Shown: positions 1 to 8,574, counted from the first letter of the stretch. The stretch is 25,175 bases of DNA from an uncultured Saprospiraceae bacterium (GCA_937967535.1 CALCMV010000242.1:1-25175), one strand, 5' to 3'. Program-made: numbers and translations. The notes: generated by a model from the sequence alone, not told the origin.

Positions 1-2240
1 CTCATCACATCTGCCCATTCTTCGATTTCTTGTTCGGTACTGGCAGCACGATGTCCTGCGCCTTTCATGACACGAATGAGTATTGGATTTTCGCCTGCAT
101 GTCCATCTTGAAGGGCAGAGGCAAACTTGTACGAATGAGCAGGTACCACTCGGTCATCATTTACGTCTGTAGTGACAAGCGTAGCAGGATACGCTGTACC
201 GGGCTTGACATTGTGTACAGGCGAATAACTGAGCAAATAACGAAACTGCTCTTCACTTTCATCTCTTGAGCCATAATCGGTTGTCCATTTATCGCCGGGT
301 GGAAAGGTATGATAACGCAACATATCCATCACACCCACTGCCGGAAGTGCCACTTTGAACAATTCAGGTCGTTGGGTAAGACAAGCACCTACGAGCAAAC
401 CACCATTAGAGCGTCCGCGAATAGCCAATTTGTCCGGCGAAGTATAGTCTTCACTAATCAAAAACTCGGCTGCACTGATAAAGTCATTGAATACGTTTTG
501 TTTTTGGAGTTTTGTGCCGGCTTTGTGCCATTTTTTGCCATACTCACCTCCACCACGAATATTGGCAACAGCATAGATACCACCATTCTCCAAAAACACT
601 GTCTGTTCGATGGCAAATTCAGGCAAATAACTAATATTGAAGCCGCCGTAACCATAGAGCAAGGTCGGATTACTGCCATTCTTTTCTATACCTTTTTTGT
701 GTGTGACAAACATCGGAACTTTCGTACCATCATAACTCTCATAAAATACCTGTTCGGTTACATAATCATCAGCATTAAAGTCCACTTTTGGAGCTTTGAA
801 GACCTCCGACTGTCCTGCTTCGATATCGTATGTATATATGGTATTGGGTTGTTTGAAAGAAGTGAAATTGTAGAAAGCGAGATTGTCGTCACGCTTGCCG
901 CTAAAACCACCGACCGTGCCGATGCCGGGTAAATCCAGCTCGCCTTCTGCCCTACCATTTTCCGAAAAAATCTTGACTTGGCTTTGTGCGTCTTTGAGAT
1001 AGGTCGCAAAAAATTTACCGCCAACCAAATCCACACCATTCAATTTTTCTTTGGCTTCAGGAATGATGTCGCGCCAATTGCTTTCTGCCGGACGCTTGGT
1101 ATCAATCGTGATAACACGCATATTGGGTGCCTCATGATTGGTCAAAACGATAAGTTTATCACCAGAATTATCCAATACCCAAAAGTCATTGTCAAAAGTC
1201 TCAACGATAGGCGTAAAATCTTCTTGATTTTTATTTAAATCTTTAAAATAGAGTGCATTGCCGCTTGTTGTTTTTGAAGTCGATAAAATAAGAAAACGTT
1301 CATCTTCCGTTGTTCCCGCACCAACTCCCAAATTGGGGTCAGTACGATCAATAAACACCAATTCGTCATCGGCTTGCGAAGTACCGACTTTGTGATAATA
1401 AACTTGCTGAAATTCGTTTTTTGCTGAAAGTTTGTTGCCATCTGCCGGTGCTTTGTATCGACTGTAATAAAACCCGTCATCCCTCCAAGACATTCCCGAA
1501 AATTTGACCCACTCCAATTTATCACTCAAGGTATTTCCGGTTTCCAAGTCTTTCACACGAATGGTGCGCCAATCCGAACCACCTTCCGAGGTGCTGTAAG
1601 CGAGGTATCGACCATCTTTCGAAAAACTGTAACCTCCAAGTTTCATCGTACCATCAGACGAAAACTTGTTTGGGTCAAGTACGACTGTTGGCTCTGCTTC
1701 CAAATCGTCTTGTACATACATGACTGCATGATTTTGCAAGCCATCATTTTTAAAAAAATAATATTTATCATTTTCCTTAAACGGCGTTTCGAATCGTTCA
1801 AAATTCCATACTTCCGTCAAGCGTTCCAAGACATCATCTCTGAAAGGTATATCATCCAAATAGCCGAATGTTAGATCATTTTGTTTTCTCACCCAAGATT
1901 TAGTTTCACCACTCTTGGCATCCTCCAACCAGCGGTAAGGGTCTGCTACTTTCACTCCGAAATACTCCTCAAGCACAGTGCTGTCTTTTCGAACATTAGG
2001 ATATTCGTAAGTCACTTCTTCGGTCTCCATATTGTTTTCCCCCGTTTGTTCTTGACTCGTTCCCTCTCCACAGGAAATCATAAAAATTCCGACGAATAAA
2101 AATTGAACGATTAAGCGATAGTTGATAGTCCATGTCTGATAGCTATTAACGCTCTCAAAATTATACAATTTTGTGACATGATAATTAGCAATTATTGAGA
2201 AACTTAGATGACTAAGCACAAATTGGAATAGTTTTTTCAT
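1..2240 (-). CDS. Prolyl oligopeptidase family (S9A) lipoprotein, 3' end cut by window edge
   Basis: A serine peptidase that cleaves after proline in short peptides, probably in the periplasm or on an outer membrane leaflet. The frame is open from ATG at 2240 down to base 1 without a stop. Numbered from that ATG, the catalytic triad is readable: Ser611 in GRSNGG (codon 410-408), Asp695 in DVNDDRVVP (158-156) and His730 in GAGHRA (53-51). Their spacing (84 and 35 residues) is close to that of classical prolyl oligopeptidases. The N-terminal half has the family's propeller-type sequence, starting with a DPYRWLED motif. A lipobox-like MISC with Cys57 (2072-2070) follows a hydrophobic stretch, so this is probably a lipoprotein. 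The leader before it is unusually long, and the true start could be a downstream non-ATG codon. Only about the last 15 residues should be missing. It reads divergently from the coiled-coil gene at 2933. Confidence 0.93.
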   Translation of the reverse strand, partial: MKKLFQFVLSHLSFSIIANYHVTKLYNFESVNSYQTWTINYRLIVQFLFVGIFMISCGEGTSQEQTGENNMETEEVTYEYPNVRKDSTVLEEYFGVKVADPYRWLEDAKSGETKSWVRKQNDLTFGYLDDIPFRDDVLERLTEVWNFERFETPFKENDKYYFFKNDGLQNHAVMYVQDDLEAEPTVVLDPNKFSSDGTMKLGGYSFSKDGRYLAYSTSEGGSDWRTIRVKDLETGNTLSDKLEWVKFSGMSWRDDGFYYSRYKAPADGNKLSAKNEFQQVYYHKVGTSQADDELVFIDRTDPNLGVGAGTTEDERFLILSTSKTTSGNALYFKDLNKNQEDFTPIVETFDNDFWVLDNSGDKLIVLTNHEAPNMRVITIDTKRPAESNWRDIIPEAKEKLNGVDLVGGKFFATYLKDAQSQVKIFSENGRAEGELDLPGIGTVGGFSGKRDDNLAFYNFTSFKQPNTIYTYDIEAGQSEVFKAPKVDFNADDYVTEQVFYESYDGTKVPMFVTHKKGIEKNGSNPTLLYGYGGFNISYLPEFAIEQTVFLENGGIYAVANIRGGGEYGKKWHKAGTKLQKQNVFNDFISAAEFLISEDYTSPDKLAIRGRSNGGLLVGACLTQRPELFKVALPAVGVMDMLRYHTFPPGDKWTTDYGSRDESEEQFRYLLSYSPVHNVKPGTAYPATLVTTDVNDDRVVPAHSYKFASALQDGHAGENPILIRVMKGAGHRAASTEQEIEEWADVM

Positions 2241-2932
2241 ACTCTACGTAAATTGTTTTTTGTCAAATTGAAAATGCAGAATTTGTGATTAATAATTAAA
2301 GTAAGATTTTAATAATTAATTTATTGATTTTAAACTTTTTACAAAAAAATAATTTCATTAATTATTATTTCTAATTTCAATTTTCTACCTGACATACATA
2401 TTGTTATGTTAATAGGGCATCACAATTAACAATTTTAAACTTTTTTTATGTAATTTTACGGTTTAAATTATCAAATAAATACGTCTTAATTTTGAATGAA
2501 TGAATATAAAATTCTGAATTACACGAAATATACGTGAATATTTTTTATAAAAACAAACATAAAATTTGTTTTCTGATATTTTTACAATTTTTATTTGATA
2601 TTTGAATTTGAAACAAAATCATGCGCTGTAAAGATAGTTGCTTTGATGGATTGTTGGATAATTAAAAAGGAAATTGCTTGAAATAATTATATTTTAAATT
2701 ATTTTTTATACATAAAATATATTTTAATAAATTATAACTTATTTTTGTTTTCAGTTAAATGATTTGCAAAAATAATTTTAAAGCAGTCATTACCGAGTTT
2801 TCATTCAACAATCAAACATCGAATATTCACTCAAGCAATCATTACAGCACACTTGTGAAAAGTTTCCGATACAATCACTCGTTCAAATCCGGTGATTTGA
2901 AACGAGCCACAAGTTTACTAAAAACATTTCTA
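2241..2932. other. AT-rich divergent intergenic region
   Basis: This gap lies between the divergent prolyl peptidase and coiled-coil genes and is very rich in A/T, with homopolymer runs. A TAnnTTTG match (TATTTTTG, 2740-2747) could be the -7 box of a promoter for the gene at 2933, giving a leader of about 180 nt, but no TTTG lies at the expected distance upstream, so this is weak. The open frame of the downstream gene extends back to an ATG at 2759, but the 58 extra residues look like untranslated leader. I see no RNA gene or repeat here. Confidence 0.4.
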
Positions 2933-4831
2933 ATGAGTTCTAAAAAGCTCTTATTTATCATCAGCCTCGTTATTTTCGCGGCTAGTCTGATGTCATTTAA
3001 CATCAAGCCCGAACAATCTGAAAATTCCAATTCAGCTACGAATCTATTGGAATCCGGAGTTCGGAGTTCGGAATTTTCCAAAACAGATACTTTGCCGGAC
3101 GATATGCAAAAACGGGTATCTGAACTGCATCAAAAGCGCGAGCGGATTCGGAAAGAAGTTCAACGCATCAAAGATGCAGAAGAAGCCAAAATCGCACGCA
3201 AAGCCGACGCAGAAAGAAACGCTGTAAAAAAGCAGCAGGAGAAAGCCAATAAAGAAGCAATTGCTAAGATAAAGGCTGAAGAAAAAGCAAAATTGGATGC
3301 CATAAAGAAAAAGCAAAAAGCAGAGAAGAAAGCAGCAGCACATAAAATTGCACTTGAAAAGAAAAGACAACGCGAGTTGGAAGCTGTCGAGAAAGCAAAG
3401 CAAGATGCTATCGCGCAAAAAGAACAATCGAAGCAGAAAGCCGAAGCAGATAAATTGAAAGCTGCAAGAAAAATAGAAGCAGAACGCTTGGCACAAGAAA
3501 GAAAGAAACAACGCGAAGCAGAAGCCTTGCTGCGAGCAGAGCAAAAAGCCGAAGCCAATCGGCTGAAAGCAGAGCAAGATGCCGAAAGAAAGGCTTTGAG
3601 AGATAAAGTTGCTAAGGCGCAAGAAGATGTGAGGAGTACGGTGAATGACGAATCTGCCCTCAAAGCTGCTCAAAAACGCGATGCCGAAATCGCCAAAGCA
3701 GCCAAAAAGCAAGAACGCGAAGTACTCAAAGCTGCCAAAGCAAAAGAGCGCGAAGAAAAAGCTGTACTACGGGCGCAACAACAAGCAGAAGCTGCCGCCA
3801 TTGCACAGGCAAATGCTAACAATCCTAATGCGGATAATGAAGCGGCAATCAAAGCCGCCAAAAAGCAAGAACGCGAAGCAATCAAAGCTGCCAAAGCAAA
3901 AGAGCGCGAAGAAAAAGCCGCACTACGGGCGCAAGAAAAGGCAGAAGCTGCCGCCATTGCTGCACAGATAGAAGCCGAGCGCAAAGCAAACGCAGAGGGA
4001 CTTGTGTACGACGAAGACCCGCCGGGCTACGAAACTAAACCCGATATACCTAGCACCAGCAATACCGGCGAAGACCCGCGACTAAAAGCACAATCCGTAG
4101 GAGTAGCTAATAAAACAGAAGGTGCTTCAGAAGCCCCCGAAGTCATCACCGAACCTATCTTGCCCCCGCCGCCACCTAGCAACGATGCAGCAAGCAACAC
4201 ATCAAAAACTAAAACTGCCGTAGAAAAAGCCTTTGATAAAGAACGTAAAAGGAGAAACAGAAAAGGCGGCATCAAACTTCCGGGTATTGGTGGCAAATCA
4301 GATGTACCAAGTGAAGTGATTATGGAGGAGTGTGATTTTGAATTTAATGAGTTTGACCCGATTACGCAGAAGGTGAAGCGCGGCTTGGCGCATCGTTTCT
4401 TTTTCAGCTATACATCCGATGTTTTGAAAGAGTATATGCAGGGAGAAGATTATCTTATTTGTCATGGCGGATTGATTGATATTCAGGGAATTATCGCTTT
4501 GGGTATCAAGTATGAAATTGACTCTCCGCAGGCGCGTTATGAGTACGGTTCGATTAGTACAAATGCTCAAATGATTCTCCAACTCATTGATGGCGAAACC
4601 ATCACTTTACTCGCCGAACAATCCGATTCGGGCAGGGTCAACAGAAGCACAGGCAAGACCGAATTTTCTTCAATCTTTCTCATTAATCCGCGTGAAGAAA
4701 AAGAACTTCGCAAGACCGAAATCAGCACCGTCCGCATGGTTTGGGGTACGGGCTACGAAGATTACGAAGTCAACGAACTCGACTTCCTGATTAATCAATT
4801 TCAATGTATCGACGCAGCGAGAGATAATTAA
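2933..4831 (+). CDS. Exported Ala/Lys/Glu-rich coiled-coil protein with conserved-looking C-terminal domain
   Basis: I do not recognise a named family for the whole protein. From ATG 2933 it has 632 residues and begins with a clear signal peptide (MSSKKLLFIISLVIFAASL). An ATG exists 58 codons upstream, but starting there would bury this signal, so 2933 is preferred. Residues about 55-350 are almost entirely Ala, Lys, Glu, Arg and Gln, a long TolA-like helix or coiled coil containing a 52-residue-period duplication. A Pro-rich linker (PPPPPSND) and a basic patch (KERKRRNRKGG) follow. From about residue 467 there is a globular domain of roughly 165 residues starting CDFEFNEFDP. The shape suggests a periplasmic spacer carrying a small folded domain. 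The similarity to TolA is compositional only and no Tol partner genes are nearby. miaE follows 180 bp downstream after a hairpin. Confidence 0.8.
   Translation: MSSKKLLFIISLVIFAASLMSFNIKPEQSENSNSATNLLESGVRSSEFSKTDTLPDDMQKRVSELHQKRERIRKEVQRIKDAEEAKIARKADAERNAVKKQQEKANKEAIAKIKAEEKAKLDAIKKKQKAEKKAAAHKIALEKKRQRELEAVEKAKQDAIAQKEQSKQKAEADKLKAARKIEAERLAQERKKQREAEALLRAEQKAEANRLKAEQDAERKALRDKVAKAQEDVRSTVNDESALKAAQKRDAEIAKAAKKQEREVLKAAKAKEREEKAVLRAQQQAEAAAIAQANANNPNADNEAAIKAAKKQEREAIKAAKAKEREEKAALRAQEKAEAAAIAAQIEAERKANAEGLVYDEDPPGYETKPDIPSTSNTGEDPRLKAQSVGVANKTEGASEAPEVITEPILPPPPPSNDAASNTSKTKTAVEKAFDKERKRRNRKGGIKLPGIGGKSDVPSEVIMEECDFEFNEFDPITQKVKRGLAHRFFFSYTSDVLKEYMQGEDYLICHGGLIDIQGIIALGIKYEIDSPQARYEYGSISTNAQMILQLIDGETITLLAEQSDSGRVNRSTGKTEFSSIFLINPREEKELRKTEISTVRMVWGTGYEDYEVNELDFLINQFQCIDAARDN
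3692..3960 (+). repeat. Internal duplication in the coiled-coil gene, period 156 bp
   Basis: Copy 1 (3692-3804) and copy 2 (3848-3960) are closely similar over 113 bp at an offset of exactly 156 bp, or 52 codons. Both encode an AAKKQERE...AAKAKEREEKA...LRAQ pattern. The near identity at DNA level suggests a recent in-frame duplication, which would change the length of the helix without breaking it. Confidence 0.75.
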
Positions 4832-4851
4832 TGAGTGAATGAGCGAATTTT

Positions 4852-4939
4852 GAATGAGTGAATATTAATGCGATAATGCTGAAATGTGCAAATGTATAAT
4901 GTTATTATTGCATTTGTACATTAAAATATTCACTCATTC
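4852..4939. repeat. Inverted repeat with GAGTGAAT words, possible terminator
   Basis: GAATGAGTGAATATT (4852-4866) is exactly reverse-complementary to 4925-4939. An inner pair, AATGTGCAAATG near 4883 against CATTTGTACATT near 4911, has one mismatch. A third pair, GCGATAATGC at 4870-4879 and its complement at 4983-4992, gives an alternative fold. It lies just after the stop of the coiled-coil gene and may end its transcript, although there is no clean T-tract. Confidence 0.6.
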
Positions 4940-5011
4940 ACTCATTCATCCCGATGCTATCAGGACACTCACTTATATTGTAGCATTATCGCATTTAAGC
5001 ATTTAAGCACT

Positions 5012-5593
5012 ATGCTGGGATTGCAGCTACCAACTGACCCGCGATGGGTAAATTTGGCTGAAAAAAGCCTTGAAGATATACTGACCGACCATGCTTATTG
5101 CGAGCAAAAAGCAGCGACGAGTTGTATCTCACTCATTCAATTGTTTCCTGATAAAGATGAACTCGTGCGCGAACTCGCCCCTATCGTCACCGAAGAATGG
5201 GGACACTTCCGAATGGTACTCGCCGAACTCGACAAACGCCAACTAGATCTCGGCAGACAACGCAAAGATGAATACGTAAATGAATTACTGAAATTCAAGA
5301 AGAAAGGCGGTAGCCGGGAAGAACGCCTACTCGAACATCTATTGATTTGTGCCTTAATTGAAGCGCGGAGTTGTGAGCGTTTTCGTTTGCTCTCGCTGCA
5401 TATCGCAGACGATGATTTGAAGCAATTTTACCACAAATTTATGATTGCCGAAGCAGGACATTATCGCCTCTTTATTGATTTGGCAAAAAAATATAGCGGC
5501 GAAGAAGCCGTTAAAAAACGTTGGAAAGAATACCTCGCCCACGAAGCAGAAATCATGGAAAATCTCGAACTCCGTGGCGACCGGATGCACTGA
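5012..5593 (+). CDS. miaE: tRNA-(ms2io6A)-hydroxylase, MiaE family
   Basis: MiaE is a diiron monooxygenase that hydroxylates the isopentenyl group of the modified adenosine at position 37 of certain tRNAs. The 193-residue product is all-helical in character and carries the ferritin-like ligand set: Glu31 (in CEQKA), Glu62 and His65 (EEWGHF), Glu117 (LIEARS), and Glu147 with His150 (EAGH), that is, two ExxH motifs. Length and motif order fit the family. The ATG at 5012 starts 20 bases after a GCATTATCGC repeat. The gene converges on the aminotransferase at 5765, with an AT hairpin between them. The substrate is inferred from family membership; a related ferritin-like hydroxylase cannot be excluded. 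Confidence 0.9.
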   Translation: MLGLQLPTDPRWVNLAEKSLEDILTDHAYCEQKAATSCISLIQLFPDKDELVRELAPIVTEEWGHFRMVLAELDKRQLDLGRQRKDEYVNELLKFKKKGGSREERLLEHLLICALIEARSCERFRLLSLHIADDDLKQFYHKFMIAEAGHYRLFIDLAKKYSGEEAVKKRWKEYLAHEAEIMENLELRGDRMH

Positions 5594-5626
5594 GACGGTG
5601 GACGGTGGATGGTTGACGGTTGACGG
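5594..5626. repeat. Short-word stutter repeat after miaE
   Basis: Immediately after the miaE stop codon the words GACGGTG and GGTTGACGG are repeated with small variations. This is one of several unrelated short-word repeats found at gene ends in this window. Confidence 0.6.
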
Positions 5627-5638
5627 GTAGGATGTGTG

Positions 5639-5668
5639 TTTTTTTATTTTTAAAAAAATAAAAAAACC
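5639..5668. terminator. A/T-only hairpin between convergent genes
   Basis: The arms TTTTTTTATTTTT (5639-5651) and AAAAATAAAAAAA (5654-5666) are perfectly complementary with only two bases between them, so the tip must open. The location between the convergent miaE and aminotransferase genes suggests a two-way terminator. Lack of G/C in the stem makes it weak. Confidence 0.45.
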
Positions 5669-5764
5669 GAAAATATATTGCACACATACCACAAGCACTT
5701 TTACAACTTGCCCCCACAAATAACGAAATTTTTCAACTTGATATTTTCATTGATATTTTCATTT

Positions 5765-7060
5765 TCATTGCAATTGCAATTCAAAAACAAGCCGTTCAAT
5801 TCCTGCTTTAATCTTAGGACAACAAGCCGCCACAAATTCATCTTCCGAATCATATTTTTCGTAATTTTCAAGGGCAAATGCGCCATCAAAATCCACGTAA
5901 GAAAGCCTTGCGGTTAGTTCCTCGGCGGGTCTGCCAAAAGCAGTGCCGGGCAGTAGCGCAACACCCGTTTCTGCGAGAATGTATGCACACATCGCCTCGC
6001 TATCGTGTATGTTTTTTTGTTGAAAAATATTTTTATACGCATTAAAATTCGGAAAGAGATAAAAACCGCCTTCGGGTGCAGACATGGTTATTTTATTGGC
6101 AATTAGGTTTTTATATACATAATTTCCTATCCAATGTAAAATCTGATTCGAGCCTTTCAGATACTTTTCAATCTCATCATTCCCATCGAATGCGGTGATA
6201 GCTGCGTACTGAATTGGTGCGGCTACTGCGCTAAATGTTTCGCTTGCCACCGTTGCCATAGCATCCTGAATGTGCATCAATTCCTGCGGAAATAGAAAGA
6301 CTCCCAATCGCCAACCACCTGCGCCACACCATTTACTCAATCCGCCACTCACAATCGTAGCTTCCGCATATACCTGTGCGAGTGAGCTATGCGCCTGCGT
6401 ATGCGAGACTTCGCCATATATCTCATCTGCCAAGACGATGACTCCATGTCGTCGCAAGACTTCCGCGAGTCCACGCAAGTCATTTTCGGAGTAGCTCGTA
6501 CCTGTCGGATTATTCGGATAATTCAGAATGAGTAGCTTGTTGGGATTAGCGATTTTTTGGCAAATACTGTCGAGTGCATCGGGCCTGAGTCGCCAGCCGT
6601 CGGCTTCGCGAGTATCTATCCAATGCGTTTTTCTACCCAGCAAATTGGCTTGCGGTTCATACGATACCCAACTCGGCGAAGGCAAGAGCAAATCCGCATC
6701 CAAGACCATTTGCAAGCTGAATATCAACTCTTTAGAACCCGGACCAATCATCACTTGTGCGGCTACAGCATTCAAATCCAATGTACGCCGATAAAATCCC
6801 GCAACCGCCTCACGCAAGGCAGCCAAACCCTTCACCGGCAGATAATCCTTTTGATGTGCATTGGCTTGGAGGGCTTCGCGCACACAGGCAGGCACAGGGA
6901 AGGGTGACTGCCCAAAACCCAAACGATAGACCTCTTTTTCGGCATCTATAAGTGCTTGTGAACGCTCATTGATAAGCAGTGTCGCGGAGGGTTTGACCAA
7001 TTGGAGGCGAGGATGTAGTTGTTTTTTACTTGGTGCAAATGTATCCAACATATTATTCAA
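5765..7060 (-). CDS. PLP-dependent aminotransferase, class I/II (fold type I)
   Basis: The 431-residue product should transfer an amino group between an amino acid and a 2-oxo acid using pyridoxal phosphate. Visible fold-type-I landmarks are the NNPTG motif with Asn184, DEIYG with Asp212 (pairs with the pyridine nitrogen), Lys243 in SGGLSKW (Schiff-base lysine), Arg251 in GGWRLG (phosphate), and Arg384 in TARLSYVDFDG (substrate carboxylate). A GFGQSPFPVP entrance sequence and YLPVKGL follow the aspartate/aromatic aminotransferase pattern. I cannot tell the substrate from sequence. The start could be ATG 7060 or ATG 7051. A promoter match lies just upstream. The C-terminus (FELQLQ) is coded by a TTTTCATTG-type repeat at about 5740-5775, so the last residues may have been extended by repeat growth. 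Confidence 0.9.
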   Translation of the reverse strand: MNNMLDTFAPSKKQLHPRLQLVKPSATLLINERSQALIDAEKEVYRLGFGQSPFPVPACVREALQANAHQKDYLPVKGLAALREAVAGFYRRTLDLNAVAAQVMIGPGSKELIFSLQMVLDADLLLPSPSWVSYEPQANLLGRKTHWIDTREADGWRLRPDALDSICQKIANPNKLLILNYPNNPTGTSYSENDLRGLAEVLRRHGVIVLADEIYGEVSHTQAHSSLAQVYAEATIVSGGLSKWCGAGGWRLGVFLFPQELMHIQDAMATVASETFSAVAAPIQYAAITAFDGNDEIEKYLKGSNQILHWIGNYVYKNLIANKITMSAPEGGFYLFPNFNAYKNIFQQKNIHDSEAMCAYILAETGVALLPGTAFGRPAEELTARLSYVDFDGAFALENYEKYDSEDEFVAACCPKIKAGIERLVFELQLQ

Positions 7061-7081
7061 GTTAAGTATTCATAAGTCGAA

Positions 7082-7113
7082 TAAAGATATTAATTTTTGT
7101 TTGATAAACCCAA
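7082..7113 (-). promoter_or_regulatory. Candidate Bacteroidota promoter for the aminotransferase gene
   Basis: On the minus strand TTG (7113-7111) is followed after 21 bases by TATCTTTA (7089-7082), one mismatch from TAnnTTTG. It lies about 20 bases before the start codon, a sensible position for the housekeeping sigma factor of this phylum. Confidence 0.4.
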
Positions 7114-7169
7114 CTCACAGCAGCTTTTTACCTGTTTTATACTTACAATATAATCGCCAAACGCAATAG

Positions 7170-7392
7170 TGCATTGCTTGTAAGGAAGAATTAGATTGGA
7201 AGACCGTCAATGAAGTCTTCCAAACATGCTCTAGCAGTACGCAAGAGATTGCCAATCACTCTGACTCGAAGGATGCGACACATTTAGCCATGGACGAAAT
7301 CGCTTTGAAAAAAGGACACAATAGCTATATTGTTGCTGTGTTGGACTTGCTAACAGGCGTGATACTTGACATTTTTCCACAGAGAGTCCCAG
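7170..7392 (+). pseudogene. ISL3-family transposase remnant
   Basis: A frame open from 7170 encodes LDWKTVNEVFQ, then HLAMDEIALKKGHNSYIVAV and a DLLTGVILDIFPQR segment. This is the recognisable start of the ISL3-type DDE catalytic domain, with the first catalytic Asp in MDEIA (codon 7293-7295). An in-frame stop lies at 7167-7169. Similarity ends after FPQR, where the sequence passes into a dispersed repeat (7388-7423). Both the zinc-finger N-terminus and the rest of the catalytic domain are missing, so it cannot be active. The assignment is from motif memory, without a database search. Confidence 0.75.
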
Positions 7393-7423
7393 TTACCGGA
7401 TTTCCAAAATGCCCAAAGTCCAG
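7388..7423 (+). repeat. Direct repeat of a segment in the 404-bp MITE
   Basis: These 36 bp match 8171-8206, inside the 404-bp element, at about 31 of 36 positions, including ATTTCCAAAATG and CCAAAGTCCA. It directly abuts the end of the transposase remnant and may be a fragment of another copy of the same repeat family. Confidence 0.55.
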
Positions 7424-7465
7424 TAAAACGATTCAACAAAAAAGAAAACCGACTGTTTGGCTAAC

Positions 7466-7930
7466 ATGAAAAGCTTATTTCCACTCGCATTAATTTTGAT
7501 TTCCCTTGGGATTTTTGCCCAACAAAATACCTATCATATGAGCAATTCAAACGGCACAACTACTCAAACAAAAACCAAAAACGTACTCGGTGGCGAATTA
7601 GAAAGCTGCTGCTTTGAGCCGCTAACCGGTTATTTTAGAGACGGTTACTGCCGTACCGATTGGATGGACGCAGGTACGCATACCGTATGTGCGATAATGA
7701 CAGAAGAATTTTTGACCTACACCAAATCGCGCGGCAACGACCTCTCCACGCCTTTCCCACAGTTCAATTTTCCGGGCTTAAATGTGGGGGACAAATGGTG
7801 CTTGTGCGCCTCACGTTGGTTGGAAGCACACCACGCAGGATACGCGCCAAAGGTCAGTCTGAAAGCAACACATGAGAAAACTTTATCTATCGTGGATTTG
7901 GAAATATTGAAGGCTTATGCCATTGAATGA
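7466..7930 (+). CDS. DUF2237 family protein with signal peptide
   Basis: The 154-residue product matches the pattern of the uncharacterised DUF2237 family: NVLGGELESC, PLTGYFRDG, HTVCAIMTEEFL, RGNDLSTPFP, FPGLNVGDKWCLCASRW and a late ATHEKTLSIVDLEILKA. The conserved cysteines (CC, YC, VC, CLC) suggest metal or redox roles, but no function is established that I know of. ATG 7466 is preferred over the in-frame TTG at 7457, because it begins a good signal peptide (MKSLFPLALILISLGIFAQQ). Most relatives I recall are not exported, so the leader may be a lineage trait. The transposase-remnant frame runs into the start. The TGA stop is inside the 9-bp target duplication of the MITE that follows. Confidence 0.85.
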   Translation: MKSLFPLALILISLGIFAQQNTYHMSNSNGTTTQTKTKNVLGGELESCCFEPLTGYFRDGYCRTDWMDAGTHTVCAIMTEEFLTYTKSRGNDLSTPFPQFNFPGLNVGDKWCLCASRWLEAHHAGYAPKVSLKATHEKTLSIVDLEILKAYAIE

Positions 7931-7933
7931 TTT

Positions 7934-8337
7934 GAGTGTGTAAAATATTAGGGGCAATCAGATATGAAAAGCCAAAACACATACTACTGTACATCTTTAA
8001 TTTTGCCACAAAGACACAACTGGACATTGGACATTGGAGAATTAGGAAATTTGGTATTAGTTAAATCATTCTTTATCAAATAATTATGAAATTAAATTAA
8101 TTAAATATTTTTAATTTCAATAAAAATAAACTAATTGATAATCAATTACTTACGATTTAAACCCGAATTTCCCAGTTACTTAATTTCCAAAATGTCCAAA
8201 GTCCACAGGACACAAAGGCACAAAGAATTTTCATGCTTATCAGCAATTTATACTTTGTGTCTTCGTGTCTTTGTGGCAGTTTTCAATTTTGAATTATGTT
8301 TAAACACATTAAAATGCTCCTAATATTTTACACACTC
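7934..8337. mobile_element. Complete 404-bp MITE with 9-bp target-site duplication
   Basis: The ends are a 22-bp terminal inverted repeat, GAGTGTGTAAAATATTAGG plus three bases, at 7934-7955 and 8316-8337 with a single mismatch. The element is flanked by exact direct copies of GAATGATTT at 7925-7933 and 8338-8346. It has no transposase gene. The interior is a long imperfect palindrome: GCCACAAAGACAC near 7996 pairs with GTGTCTTTGTGGC near 8265, and a TGGACATTGG segment pairs loosely with a CCAAAATGTCC segment, around an A/T-rich centre. The 9-bp duplication and the TGTGTAAAA-type ends resemble IS256-family elements, so mobilisation by such a transposase is my inference. The left duplication contains the stop codon of the DUF2237 gene. 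Confidence 0.9.
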
Positions 8338-8543
8338 GAATGATTTTTGATTCATCTTACTAAAATCTGAAAATCACATAGAGATTTTGTGACATAAAAA
8401 AGGTGAAATCCGGCTTGATAATTTTAACATTTTTCATCATATTATGACATTTTAATTACATCAGAGCTACTTATCCACAAATTGTTCATTTTCAATTAAT
8501 ACGAAATTAGTTTTAACATAATTAAAAAAAAACATTCATAATA

Positions 8544-8574
8544 TTTGGTTTTTATGGGTTAATACCTATCTTTG
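8544..8574 (+). promoter_or_regulatory. Strong Bacteroidota-type promoter match
   Basis: TTTG (8544-8547), a 19-base spacer and TATCTTTG (8567-8574) match the -33/-7 consensus of this phylum exactly. A leader of about 155 nt would follow, including a perfect CTTTTATTTTAAATAAAAG palindrome near 8627-8645, before the small gene at 8735. A 21-codon frame at 8685-8750 overlaps that gene's start and could be a leader peptide, but nothing else supports it. Confidence 0.65.

Noticed and set aside
309..932. Plus-strand 207-codon open frame
   Set aside because: It lies antisense to the prolyl oligopeptidase catalytic domain, has no recognisable motif and low-complexity composition. The minus-strand frame has the full catalytic triad.
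3044..3712. Minus-strand frames of 222 and 167 codons rich in Cys, Phe, Ser and Leu
   Set aside because: They are antisense to the Lys/Glu/Ala coiled-coil gene; their composition is simply the complement of its biased codons.
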